A stretch of 40,698 nt of DNA from a virus, in the IMG/VR virus record IMGVR_UViG_3300047510_001893, positions 1 through 40,698 of that record, one strand, 5' to 3'. The position numbers and the translations under genes are program-made. Below are positions 15,598-21,986 of the stretch, piece by piece. The notes under the pieces are model-generated. The model made no database searches. It had not been told where the DNA came from and was given only the letters and a program-made list of their open reading frames with translations. Every line of letters starts with the position of its first letter. Within the stretch, counting starts at the first letter, position 1.

Positions 15598-15895
15598 GAA
15601 ACCTCAGCTCAGCATGCTCTAGGCAGCTAAAGCGAAACGCTCATCGTTTGCGTTTATTTTATTTACTTTTTACGACTCTCTGTGTCGGATCGTCCATCTT
15701 TCTACTCTTTGCCCTGTCGAAACCAGGTCAGGCCCATTAGGAAGCATACTAAATCTGCACTTTTTCAGTCGGGGCTATCTGCTATTATGCAGCCTACCGG
15801 CAGTCCTTGACCGATCTTCATAGTATGCTTTCTGGTGGACCTGGAGGGAATCGAACCCTCGTCCAGAACACCTTTCAATTAACTTCATACGATCA
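15598..15895 (-). ncRNA. ssrA: Circularly permuted (two-piece) tmRNA
   Basis: The 3' half comes first on the minus strand: T arm GAGGG-TTCGATT-CCCTC, acceptor strand CAGGTCC, A, CCA ending at 15833. A 97-base intervening segment follows, closed by a perfect 10-bp repeat (15821-15830 with 15742-15751). Then comes the 5' half, GGGCCTGACCTGGTTTCGAC from 15735. GGGCCTG pairs with CAGGTCC over 7 bp and keeps the G3-U70 alanine identity pair. CAGGGCA (15716-15710) pairs with TGTTCTG (15870-15864) as helix P2. The tag frame at 15651-15619 reads ANDERFALAA then TAG, and P5 (CTTTAGCT with AGCTGAGG) follows. This permuted order is typical of alphaproteobacteria. Ends are approximate. Confidence 0.95.
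15619..15651 (-). other. tmRNA tag reading frame (ANDERFALAA)
   Basis: Eleven codons beginning at the resume codon GCA and ending TAG, inside the tmRNA coding piece. The end LAA is the usual ClpX-ClpP recognition signal in bacterial ssrA tags. The start ANDE matches the E. coli tag start (ANDENYALAA). Confidence 0.93.
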
Positions 15896-15902
15896 TATTA
15901 CT

Positions 15903-15931
15903 ACTATAACAGAAACTATTTATTTTGTCAA
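15903..15931 (-). promoter_or_regulatory. Sigma70 promoter of the tmRNA gene
   Basis: Minus strand TTGACA (15931-15926), 17-base spacer, TATAGT (15908-15903): an almost perfect vegetative promoter. The -35 overlaps the stop codon of the upstream gene. Transcription would start near 15896, about 25 bases before helix P2. Together with the terminator it makes the tmRNA a self-contained unit that host RNA polymerase can read early. Confidence 0.85.
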
Positions 15932-16245
15932 GCAGGTTTACCGTTATTTGCCGGTTTAATTTCTTCGCCTGAACTGATAATACAATATGTCTTATCACCA
16001 GGAAAATATTCTACAAGAGTCCAAGATTTGGTTTCAAAATTAATATAAAGAGTAGTGTGAATCTTCATTGGTTGACTAGTAGTAACACTTTCTCTTATTG
16101 TTGCCATTTGAAATGCTGGTACTTCTTTGTATACTCTAAGCATTTCTCTCATCTGTTCTTCATCACCACAATCGATTGGGATTTGATAGTTTTGAGAAAA
16201 TGCAGCCAAAGGAAACATCATTAAAGCTGCGATTAGTGATTTCAT
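15928..16245 (-). CDS. Small secreted (periplasmic) protein
   Basis: A 105-residue protein with a clear signal peptide (MKSLIAALMMFPLAAFSQ, cleavage likely after FSQ). The mature part is about 87 residues with two cysteines (DCGDEEQMREML; DKTYCIIS) that could form a disulfide in the periplasm. I do not recognise a family. It overlaps the nuclease gene by four bases and is the last gene before the tmRNA. Confidence 0.6.
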   Translation of the reverse strand: MKSLIAALMMFPLAAFSQNYQIPIDCGDEEQMREMLRVYKEVPAFQMATIRESVTTSQPMKIHTTLYINFETKSWTLVEYFPGDKTYCIISSGEEIKPANNGKPA

Positions 16246-16907
16246 TTCCAGTACCTTTCTATGAACTGGTTAAGTGGTGCAAGATATTTAGTCTTTTCTT
16301 CAATAAAAATTTGAGGAAATTCACTTTGCACAGCAATCGCCACAACGATCTGGTTGATTGACTTGCCAGTGAGTTCACCAAACATTTCTGCATATGCGGT
16401 AGCCTGCATAAAGTAATTCTGTATATGTTCAGCATCTTTCTTCTTTGATGCTGTTTTCCAGTCAACAATAGACAGTCTACCATCCCATTCTGCAATACAA
16501 TCACACCGACCTGCAAGTCTTAATTTGTGACTGTAAAGTGCCTGTTCAATACCATAGATATCACCAATATGCGAATCAATAAATGGTTTAACGGACATGA
16601 ACAATTCTTTGGTATCTGGCATCATAGTCTGCATTTTCATGTCAGACATTTCATTGAGTAGATAATTCTCTACTGTATTGTGTAACTTAGTACCACGACC
16701 TGCTGCCTGCCTTGATATCTTATTGGCTTCTTCTTCACCAACTCTTTGTCGCCATTCCATGATTGCTTGTTTATTGTATGATGACAAAACAGTAGTAATA
16801 GAAGGATAAAGTTTACCGTCAGGTGTTTTATACTTTCTTCCAGATTCGGTTGTTTCTGATACTAGATCAAAATCCAATTCTTTTAATTTGATATGATTAA
16901 ATGTCAT
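16242..16907 (-). CDS. PD-(D/E)XK (RecB/Cas4-like) nuclease
   Basis: A 221-residue protein from MTFNHIKLKELDFDL; this ATG overlaps the upstream stop as TAATG and has GGAAGA before it, so I prefer it to the ATG 15 bases upstream. Motifs: YPSITTVLSSY at the start, GRGTKLHNTVENYL with the conserved His, and LAGRCDCIAEWDGRLSIVDWKTASKKK, giving the D...D.K active site, then YFMQATAYAEMF as the RecB-type QxxxY motif. Such nucleases act in recombination or repair of phage DNA. No iron-sulfur cysteine set of the Cas4 kind is visible. Confidence 0.82.
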   Translation of the reverse strand: MTFNHIKLKELDFDLVSETTESGRKYKTPDGKLYPSITTVLSSYNKQAIMEWRQRVGEEEANKISRQAAGRGTKLHNTVENYLLNEMSDMKMQTMMPDTKELFMSVKPFIDSHIGDIYGIEQALYSHKLRLAGRCDCIAEWDGRLSIVDWKTASKKKDAEHIQNYFMQATAYAEMFGELTGKSINQIVVAIAVQSEFPQIFIEEKTKYLAPLNQFIERYWK

Positions 16908-17215
16908 TAAGTGTTCTTCCATTTTCGGAAGTGTGTATCTACAATATTTCTTGTTCGAACATCTTTGATTGTTTTTTTACTGTATCGTTCACCAACAGGA
17001 GATTCTGGATGAGCCTCTGCAACTTTAGATAATACTTCTTTCCATGTATCGTCTGTCTTTGAATCGAAACTACCACTCATACTTGTGATACCAAAACTTG
17101 TTGGCATTTGTTGTATGTGTGGATTCTTTTGAAGCAATTCTTCTTTTCTTGAGTTGGTTAGAAAGTCTTCGAATTCTTCACTTGTTTCTGTATTTAAAAA
17201 TTTAAATGTTGGCAT
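16907..17215 (-). CDS. Conserved small phage protein
   Basis: A 102-residue protein starting MPTFKFLNTETSEEFEDF, a beginning shared (from memory) by short proteins of marine T4-like phages that are sometimes labelled FmdB-like. It has none of the zinc-ribbon cysteines of true FmdB proteins. The C-terminus is basic (RYSKKTIKDVRTRNIVDTHFRKWKN). It overlaps heme oxygenase by 14 bases and the nuclease by TAATG. Function unknown. Confidence 0.55.
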   Translation of the reverse strand: MPTFKFLNTETSEEFEDFLTNSRKEELLQKNPHIQQMPTSFGITSMSGSFDSKTDDTWKEVLSKVAEAHPESPVGERYSKKTIKDVRTRNIVDTHFRKWKNT

Positions 17216-17756
17216 CTAAATGATTTCCCATCTCAGTAAATATTCCCACAAAGAAATCGAAAGCTTTGTTTGCTTCATCTGCAAGACCCATACTCAATCT
17301 ATCACTAAACTCTTTAATTAATTTTGGTCGATCTTCAAATTGATATGAATACCCAGAACCAGGTATCACTCTTGCCATTAATTTTCCACCATATAGATCG
17401 CCCATGTGTCGAACATAAATGTGTGCAAACAACAAATGTTTTCTAGTTGGATCAGCTACAAGGTCTTTCAGATATTGAATATAGTTTGATGTAGACTCGA
17501 AAATATCACGCTCATATCCAGGCTCTAATTCATCTAAGTCTTGTTTTATTTTTGCTTGGCGTTTTACATCTGTTAAACCAAAAAGAAGACCTCCCTTTTC
17601 AGCAAGGTCTTCTAGAACACCATAAATGTGATACAACTCATACAGATAAAAAACATATTCTGGCTTTGTTACTTTGCCAGTCATTATTTTCTGTATGAGT
17701 GGAAGATTTTCTACTTCTCTGTGTTTATCATATGTTGCTTTAGCTAATATAGTCAT
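17202..17756 (-). CDS. Heme oxygenase (biliverdin-producing)
   Basis: A 184-residue protein of the HO-1 family. Seen: the proximal ligand region KATYDKHREVENLPLI with His12; KPEYVFYLYELYHIYGVLEDL; and the distal helix HIYVRHMGDLYGGKLMARVIPGSG (residues 112-134) carrying the Gly-rich GDLYGG turn (compare GDLSGGQ in classical enzymes). It would open heme to biliverdin, iron and CO using reductant from the host. No bilin reductase (PcyA/PebS) is in this window. It overlaps the next upstream gene by four bases. Heme oxygenase genes are known from cyanophages. Confidence 0.92.
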   Translation of the reverse strand: MTILAKATYDKHREVENLPLIQKIMTGKVTKPEYVFYLYELYHIYGVLEDLAEKGGLLFGLTDVKRQAKIKQDLDELEPGYERDIFESTSNYIQYLKDLVADPTRKHLLFAHIYVRHMGDLYGGKLMARVIPGSGYSYQFEDRPKLIKEFSDRLSMGLADEANKAFDFFVGIFTEMGNHLDANI

Positions 17757-18295
17757 GTTGTTATGTACCAGTTTGGAGTTTCACGATTTTTCCATCGAGC
17801 AAAATGATTTTTTCGTTCGATGTAATATTTATGATACGATGCTAACGAATCATTTGGTACTTTACATTCATCAGGCATTGCAGGTGTTGGCGGAGTAAAT
17901 GGCCCATCGGAAATATTTTCTGGCCACATGTACAACAATTCCATGTAGTTCGCACAAGCATGGCGTTTGCCGTAACGATGCGTATATTCAAGCAACAGAT
18001 AATTCCACATACGATTAAGCCATATGTAATTCTGTTTTGTTTTACGAGTCCATACGGCAGATGGATGATTGATATGTGATGCTTTCATCAAACCAGATTC
18101 ATACTTTGAATCTTCCATGCGCCAGCGTTTGATCTTACGACCATTTGCAGTAACATCAATATACTCTTTGCCGTCGAGAATACGATGTGCAGTAGACATG
18201 AGCTGTGCGTACTCAATGATCATTTTGACCACATGTTTGTCACAGTGCATGGCTGCACATGTTTTTGGATCAGCATCTAAGTAAAAAATGTTCAC
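17753..18295 (-). CDS. Conserved phage protein, unknown function
   Basis: A 180-residue protein with a pattern I recall from many phages: MNIFYLDADPKTCAAMHCDKHVVKMIIEYAQLMSTAHRIL, then INHPSAVWTRKTKQNYIWL and HRYGKRHAC. The N-terminal D..PK.CA...DKHVVK resembles proteins annotated as pyrimidine-dimer glycosylase-like, but I cannot confirm that from the residues seen. The conserved His, Asp and Lys could be catalytic. It is part of an overlapping gene run with heme oxygenase. Confidence 0.6.
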   Translation of the reverse strand: MNIFYLDADPKTCAAMHCDKHVVKMIIEYAQLMSTAHRILDGKEYIDVTANGRKIKRWRMEDSKYESGLMKASHINHPSAVWTRKTKQNYIWLNRMWNYLLLEYTHRYGKRHACANYMELLYMWPENISDGPFTPPTPAMPDECKVPNDSLASYHKYYIERKNHFARWKNRETPNWYITT

Positions 18296-18564
18296 TTGCC
18301 ATCGTCCTTTGCTCGTTCAACTGCTTCATACACTTTGCGATATTTGTGGTAATTCTTACAAAGTTCTTCAAACTCATTAAAGCACTTCTCAAACTTTAAT
18401 TGATACAATGATTGCATACCAATTAGAATGTTTCCTAATTCATCTTCTGTAAGTGGTTGTGGACGATCATACACTTGCTCAGTAAGCAGTTTAAGATCAT
18501 CAACAACACCCCAACATTGCAGAATTGATTGTTCAACATCAAAAATATTACTAACACTATTCAT
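18292..18564 (-). CDS. Conserved small phage protein, helical
   Basis: A 90-residue protein from MNSVSNIFDVEQSILQCW. I use the ATG at 18564 because GGGAG lies 6 bases upstream and it overlaps the previous stop as TAATG; a reading from the TTG at 18570 is less likely. The pattern DVEQSILQCWGVVDDLKLLTE...LGNILIGMQSLYQLKFEKCFNEFEELC is, from memory, shared with cyanophage small proteins of unknown role. Entirely helical and acidic. Confidence 0.6.
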   Translation of the reverse strand: MNSVSNIFDVEQSILQCWGVVDDLKLLTEQVYDRPQPLTEDELGNILIGMQSLYQLKFEKCFNEFEELCKNYHKYRKVYEAVERAKDDGK

Positions 18565-18764
18565 TACCAACTCCCATCATCTATCCAAAAACGGATTGTT
18601 AAAAATAACCATGAAACTGCCTTTGTCTTTTCATTAGGCCATTCGTTTGATGCAAAATATTTAGGTATGATATTCCAATGAAAAGGATTTATAGTGATGC
18701 TAACAGAAGCACCACTATAACGCAAGTAATTAAAGGCAGTTTTAAATTTACTTTCAGGCAGCAT
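18564..18764 (-). CDS. Small hypothetical protein
   Basis: A 66-residue protein (MLPESKFKTAFNYLRYSGAS) rich in Trp and Phe (FHWNIIPKYF; VSWLFLTIRFWIDDGSW). I do not recognise it. It overlaps the MazG-like gene by 11 bases and is coupled by TAATG to the next gene, which supports its being translated. No motif seen. Confidence 0.5.
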   Translation of the reverse strand: MLPESKFKTAFNYLRYSGASVSITINPFHWNIIPKYFASNEWPNEKTKAVSWLFLTIRFWIDDGSW

Positions 18765-19041
18765 TTTTTACACCAAAAATATTAGACCATCTACGAATTT
18801 TTTCAGACTTCGCATCAATGGCAAAGTCTACAGCAAGTTTGTCGATGATTCGATTATCCATCATCAGATTAATCATACAAAGAAGATCACCAACTTCTTC
18901 TTCAAGCCTTTGTTGATTAGTCATTTCTTCATTTGGGTGTTTTTCGTTAAACCCAAAACGAAAACATTTGCTAATTGCCTGTACAACTTCTGCACATTCT
19001 TCTTGTGCAATTAACATTATTTCTTTTTGTGTACTATTCAT
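18754..19041 (-). CDS. MazG-like nucleotide pyrophosphohydrolase
   Basis: A 95-residue all-helical protein with the MazG/MazG-like metal site: EECAEVVQAISK (residues 14-25, EExxE-like) and RLEEEVGDLLCMINLM (residues 45-60, ExxD). It fits the short phage/iMazG type that hydrolyses nucleoside triphosphates to monophosphates. In phages such enzymes are thought to adjust dNTP/NTP or alarmone pools. Its ATG overlaps the previous stop (TAATG). Confidence 0.82.
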   Translation of the reverse strand: MNSTQKEIMLIAQEECAEVVQAISKCFRFGFNEKHPNEEMTNQQRLEEEVGDLLCMINLMMDNRIIDKLAVDFAIDAKSEKIRRWSNIFGVKNAA

Positions 19042-19322
19042 TATTGATTCATAGCAGTACGATTCAGAACGACTGCTTCCTTATAGAATTTTTGTGAAGT
19101 ATATTGAACACAAGTTACATCATCCATATTTTTACCTAACTGTTCAATTTTGGTGCAAACAAATTGACTCTTACTTAGAGTAAAAGCATTTTGATAAGTT
19201 CCATAACTCAAATAAGCAAGTGCAACAGCTACAACAAAACTAACAGTACCAAAGAGTGCAAAGAAAGTAGAAAAATTACTGTTTTCTTTTACATCAATCA
19301 CTTCTCGTTTATCGCTAATCAT
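19041..19322 (-). CDS. Small membrane protein
   Basis: A 93-residue protein from MISDKREVIDVKEN; AAAGGAAA is placed well before this ATG, while the ATG 36 bases upstream has no such site. One transmembrane helix at residues 17-38 (FFALFGTVSFVVAVALAYLSYG), followed by a soluble part with two cysteines (FVCTKIEQLG; VTCVQYTS). No recognised family. Its leader contains the GC-rich hairpins at 19363-19428. Confidence 0.5.
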   Translation of the reverse strand: MISDKREVIDVKENSNFSTFFALFGTVSFVVAVALAYLSYGTYQNAFTLSKSQFVCTKIEQLGKNMDDVTCVQYTSQKFYKEAVVLNRTAMNQ

Positions 19323-19362
19323 AATAATTTCCTTTGTGTGTAAGGTGTAACGGGGCACAACT

Positions 19363-19428
19363 GAGCGCCTCTCGGCGAGTCTGCTGTCATTTAAGAGTAA
19401 GGCGCATACACTGGTATGCCGCTCACTC
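19363..19428 (-). ncRNA. Structured GC-rich intergenic RNA (two hairpins)
   Basis: Between the 172-residue gene and the membrane protein gene the minus-strand RNA forms a long hairpin, GAGTGAG..GCATAC-CAGT-GTATGC..CTTACTC (19428-19395: 7 bp with one G-U, a 2x2 internal loop, 6 bp), and a second one, CGCC-GAGA-GGCG with a GNRA loop (19377-19366). The G-U pair makes the fold better on the minus strand. No U tract follows, so it is not a simple terminator. It could be a small stable RNA or a leader structure. Confidence 0.4.
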
Positions 19429-19448
19429 CCCCTTCCAAATCAATTCAA

Positions 19449-19967
19449 TTAAAACGGAGCAACATTGTCACGGATGTCATTGACGATATCATCAATTTCA
19501 GAATCAAATTCATCTACAATTTCTTCGACAGAAATTTCTTCGACAAGTTTATTCTTCAAAGGTTTAGCATCAAGATCGTCAAGAGTTTCTACAACTTGAG
19601 TCTTGGCAACTTTCTTCTTAGGAGTCTTAGGCGTTTTCGGAGCCTTCGGAGCCTTAGGAGTTTTTGTTGCCTTGGGTGCCTTGGCAGTTTTCTTGGCACC
19701 GAAAGTTTTTTCCCTATTGTCTAGGTACTCTTGCATCTCAGCAATATTCTTCAGAACATAGCCTTCGACTTTGCGACCATCTTTGGTCAGACTCACTACA
19801 CCGCCAGTCTTCTTGATACGCCAGATGAAAGTGGAAAGACGATACAGAGGTACATCTTTCATTTCAGGCATAGCCTCAAGAGATTCACGACTTACAGGTT
19901 TGCCTGTAAGCATTACTTTGAGAATTTTTTCCCACTGAAGAAGACTAGATTTTTTCGCAACACGCAT
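19449..19967 (-). CDS. Hypothetical protein with histone-H1-like Lys/Ala/Pro tail
   Basis: A 172-residue protein. Residues 1-85 look like a winged-helix or HTH domain (LLQWEKILKVMLTGKPVSRESLEAM, LYRLSTFIWRIKKTGGVVSLTKDGRKVEGYVL). Residues 92-122 are a repetitive KxPKAPKTPK tail as in histone H1 and bacterial H1-like proteins. Residues 125-172 are strongly acidic. Its own sigma70 promoter lies at 20002-20030. A DNA-binding or nucleoid role is inferred from the domain plan; I do not know a named family. Confidence 0.6.
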   Translation of the reverse strand: MRVAKKSSLLQWEKILKVMLTGKPVSRESLEAMPEMKDVPLYRLSTFIWRIKKTGGVVSLTKDGRKVEGYVLKNIAEMQEYLDNREKTFGAKKTAKAPKATKTPKAPKAPKTPKTPKKKVAKTQVVETLDDLDAKPLKNKLVEEISVEEIVDEFDSEIDDIVNDIRDNVAPF

Positions 19968-20001
19968 GATATAAATTTCCTTATTTGATTGAACAGACTA
20001 C

Positions 20002-20030
20002 ATTGTAACAGAGGTAGGCACAAAAGTCAA
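20002..20030 (-). promoter_or_regulatory. Sigma70 promoter
   Basis: Minus strand TTGACT (20030-20025), 17-base spacer, TACAAT (20007-20002), about 35 bases ahead of the H1-like gene start at 19967. It shares the 'GCTTGAC' lead-in of the other early promoters of this window. Confidence 0.75.
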
Positions 20031-20045
20031 GCGTTGCCTGAGCAT

Positions 20046-20432
20046 TTATGCCGCTTCTTTCACGGTACAGTGGTCATAGAATTCTTGCCAAGAACCAGAA
20101 AAAAGTTCACTTTGATCGCCGTCAAGAATTTTGACTTTATCACGGTAAACATGATATTCATAATCTTGGCAAACATCTTGTCCAAGTTCGACAGGTTCAA
20201 GATAAAACCCACCGACACCGACTTTGAAAAATGCGATCATCTGTGCTGCAAGACAACCCATACCATTCGCAAGTTTAGGTTTCTTCTCATCATAACCATT
20301 TACGACTTCAAAACCATCAAGAAACCCAGCAAGTTCTGCACCGTGCGCTGACGGATAACCATCAAACTGACGATACATGCAAACTACAGGAGTTTCATTA
20401 TCAAAAACATATGTAAGCGAACGAGTACCCAT
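20046..20432 (-). CDS. Conserved phage protein, unknown function
   Basis: A 128-residue protein starting MGTRSLTYVFDNETPVVCMYRQFDGYPSAHG, a family common, from memory, in phages and some bacteria with no known function. Conserved points: the GTRS start, CMYRQFDGYPS, and Gly-rich GVGGFYL. Likely a compact alpha/beta cytoplasmic protein. It is coupled by TAATG to the small gene before it. Confidence 0.75.
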   Translation of the reverse strand: MGTRSLTYVFDNETPVVCMYRQFDGYPSAHGAELAGFLDGFEVVNGYDEKKPKLANGMGCLAAQMIAFFKVGVGGFYLEPVELGQDVCQDYEYHVYRDKVKILDGDQSELFSGSWQEFYDHCTVKEAA

Positions 20433-20572
20433 TATACAATCTCCAATTGATCAGCCGCACAAACAGCATCGGCATAATTATCAGTTTCTAAATCAATCAC
20501 CGTACCATCAGAAAAGATTGCACGATAAAACCCATATTCATCTTTTTCAACACTAAGCAGAAAATTATCCAT
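20432..20572 (-). CDS. Small hypothetical protein (46 residues)
   Basis: ATG at 20572 to TAA at 20432-20434. Encodes MDNFLLSVEKDEYGFYRAIF... ending DAVCAADQLEIV, an acidic peptide with a plausible beta-hairpin and helix. It begins four bases after the GP88-like gene ends, and its stop overlaps the next ATG as TAATG, so it sits in a continuous operon. Too short for family assignment. Confidence 0.6.
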   Translation of the reverse strand: MDNFLLSVEKDEYGFYRAIFSDGTVIDLETDNYADAVCAADQLEIV

Positions 20573-20576
20573 TATA

Positions 20577-21314
20577 TTAAGCAGCTTTCATCATAAAAGT
20601 GGGAAACTTAACAAAACCAGAGGTATCTTTTTTCGCTTTACCTTTGGCATACAGACCAACTACAACACCTTTCGGATCAAGAAAACGCAAGTCAGATTCA
20701 TCACCATTGAAAACTGGCATGCCTTCATAAGTCTCAGGCATTGGTTGCGATTTCTTAATACCGAACACTGTTGCGACATTGTATTTTTGTTTTATAGCCG
20801 AAAGGACGTCAGCATCATTACCATCGGCTGCACTGAATGTAAGGTGGTAATTAGGAATGTCCCGTACTTTACGGCCAAGAATTTTAGTGTAGTCATAGAA
20901 TTGTACATTTGGAAATACCTCAAAAATGTTTTTGTTGTCGATAACATCATATTTTTCCCATGCAAGGTCACTCGTACCATTCAAACGAAAAACTGGGATT
21001 AGATTTTTCTTGGCAGACTGCTTGATTGCCAATTGAATGTCTTTTACTAGAAGCGTCATAAACTCAGCACGATTCTCGAAAAATAATTTTGTTTTGCGAA
21101 TACGAGCCTGTTGAATTACATTTGTCGTTTCGCCTTTTTTGAACATTCCGCCACGACCTGCGGTATTCAAGCATGCCGTTTTGCAACCAGCGGTCGCTTT
21201 AGGGCAAGTATTGTAACCAGCAACATCTGCGGGAGCAAGGTGCAAAATGTAGGTCATATAACCTTGCTTCATACCTTTAAGAATTTTTGGGTTACCAATC
21301 GAAAGCAATTTCAT
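20577..21314 (-). CDS. GP88-like phage protein
   Basis: A 245-residue protein with the pattern of the phage 'gene product 88' family: YMTYILHLAPADVAGYNTCPKATAGCKTACLNTAGRGG with a cysteine cluster at residues 37-48, then RAEFMTLLVKDIQLAI, VFRLNGTSDLAWEKY and NVQFYDYTKI. The cysteines may bind metal or an iron-sulfur cluster. Function of the family is unknown to me. Served by the near-perfect sigma70 promoter at 21347-21375. Confidence 0.75.
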   Translation of the reverse strand: MKLLSIGNPKILKGMKQGYMTYILHLAPADVAGYNTCPKATAGCKTACLNTAGRGGMFKKGETTNVIQQARIRKTKLFFENRAEFMTLLVKDIQLAIKQSAKKNLIPVFRLNGTSDLAWEKYDVIDNKNIFEVFPNVQFYDYTKILGRKVRDIPNYHLTFSAADGNDADVLSAIKQKYNVATVFGIKKSQPMPETYEGMPVFNGDESDLRFLDPKGVVVGLYAKGKAKKDTSGFVKFPTFMMKAA

Positions 21315-21346
21315 TACAGAATGTCCTTATCAATCATCATGTAAGC

Positions 21347-21375
21347 ATTATAACAATAATCTGCCGAATTGTCAA
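21347..21375 (-). promoter_or_regulatory. Consensus sigma70 promoter
   Basis: Minus strand TTGACA (21375-21370), 17-base spacer, TATAAT (21352-21347): both hexamers are perfect consensus. It drives the GP88-like operon; the leader ends with TTGATAAGGACATTCTGTA before the ATG. Confidence 0.92.
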
Positions 21376-21383
21376 GCACTAAT

Positions 21384-21424
21384 GTTGCCAAAAAACAACA
21401 CTAAGTTAGTTAGTACTAACTAAC
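21384..21424 (-). terminator. Palindrome and hairpin between operons
   Basis: A perfect 20-base palindrome, GTTAGTTAGTACTAACTAAC (21405-21424), overlaps the stop codon of the 109-residue gene. Just after it, minus strand TAGTGTTG-TTTTTTGG-CAACATTA forms an 8-bp stem with a T-rich loop. Both lie immediately before the consensus promoter at 21347-21375, so they may end the previous transcript; the T run is inside the loop, so this is not a classical terminator. Confidence 0.45.
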
Positions 21425-21749
21425 GCCTCATTGCGGCCTGATCTCTCGCCTCTTCATCCGTAAATATTGGAACAGCATTTGATTTATGTAATGTACCAAT
21501 ACCCTTCATATTATCACCAGTATAATATTGGTCTGGCCGTTTATATGTATTATAATACCCAGTATCTTTAGAAGGAATATATGGTGTTTCTCGTTTAAAT
21601 ACTGTAGGTGTTGGTTTATATTTTGTTACACCAGAAATAGGTTTAATTAATTTAGTACGATTAACTAAATCTTGCCATTCTGTTATTAATTGTTTTTGTT
21701 TTGTATTAACTTTGCGTTTTTTAGATTTTTGATTTGTAAATATTAACAT
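21420..21749 (-). CDS. Conserved phage protein, unknown function
   Basis: A 109-residue basic protein. The C-terminal pattern KRETPYIPSKDTG..., YYTGDNMKGIGTLHKSNAVPIFTDEEARDQAAMRR is, from memory, widespread in uncharacterised phage proteins; a Lys-rich N-terminus precedes it (NQKSKKRKVNTKQKQLITEW). Likely a nucleic-acid-associated small protein, but no function is known. Overlaps the preceding 61-residue gene by seven bases. Confidence 0.72.
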   Translation of the reverse strand: MLIFTNQKSKKRKVNTKQKQLITEWQDLVNRTKLIKPISGVTKYKPTPTVFKRETPYIPSKDTGYYNTYKRPDQYYTGDNMKGIGTLHKSNAVPIFTDEEARDQAAMRR

Positions 21750-21928
21750 ACTGGTTCTTGCACCTCAATATTCATATAATCACGATCACGAATAACCATA
21801 CTAATATAATCAGCAAGTTTCTCACCATTATTATCAATAATACATTCAGCAAGTAATTGCAATTCATTATTAGTCATTTGATTAATCATACTTGCAGCTT
21901 GAATAACTTTAAAAGCGTTCATATTCAT
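21743..21928 (-). CDS. Small hypothetical protein
   Basis: A 61-residue protein, MNMNAFKVIQAASMINQMTN..., helical with an acidic end. The real start may be the second ATG two codons in. It is the first gene after the consensus promoter at 21958-21986, with AGGAAATC before the start. No recognised motif. Confidence 0.5.
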   Translation of the reverse strand: MNMNAFKVIQAASMINQMTNNELQLLAECIIDNNGEKLADYISMVIRDRDYMNIEVQEPVC

Positions 21929-21957
21929 TTGATTTCCTTATCAATCACTATGTAAAT

Positions 21958-21986
21958 ATTATATCAGTATATTGCCAAATTGTCAA
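21958..21986 (-). promoter_or_regulatory. Consensus sigma70 promoter
   Basis: Minus strand TTGACA (21986-21981), 17-base spacer, TATAAT (21963-21958), perfect at both hexamers. The downstream leader (TTACATAGTGATTGATAAGG) is closely similar to that of the promoter at 21347-21375 (TTACATGATGATTGATAAGG), as if one cassette had been copied. Confidence 0.92.

Noticed and set aside
15841-15870. A normal tRNA at this T arm
   Set aside because: No D arm, anticodon arm or 5' acceptor strand lies upstream; the partner strand is found downstream at 15735-15729, showing a permuted tmRNA instead.
16908-16922. Earlier ATG for the PD-(D/E)XK nuclease
   Set aside because: No ribosome site before it; the ATG at 16907 has GGAAGA upstream and overlaps the previous stop as TAATG.
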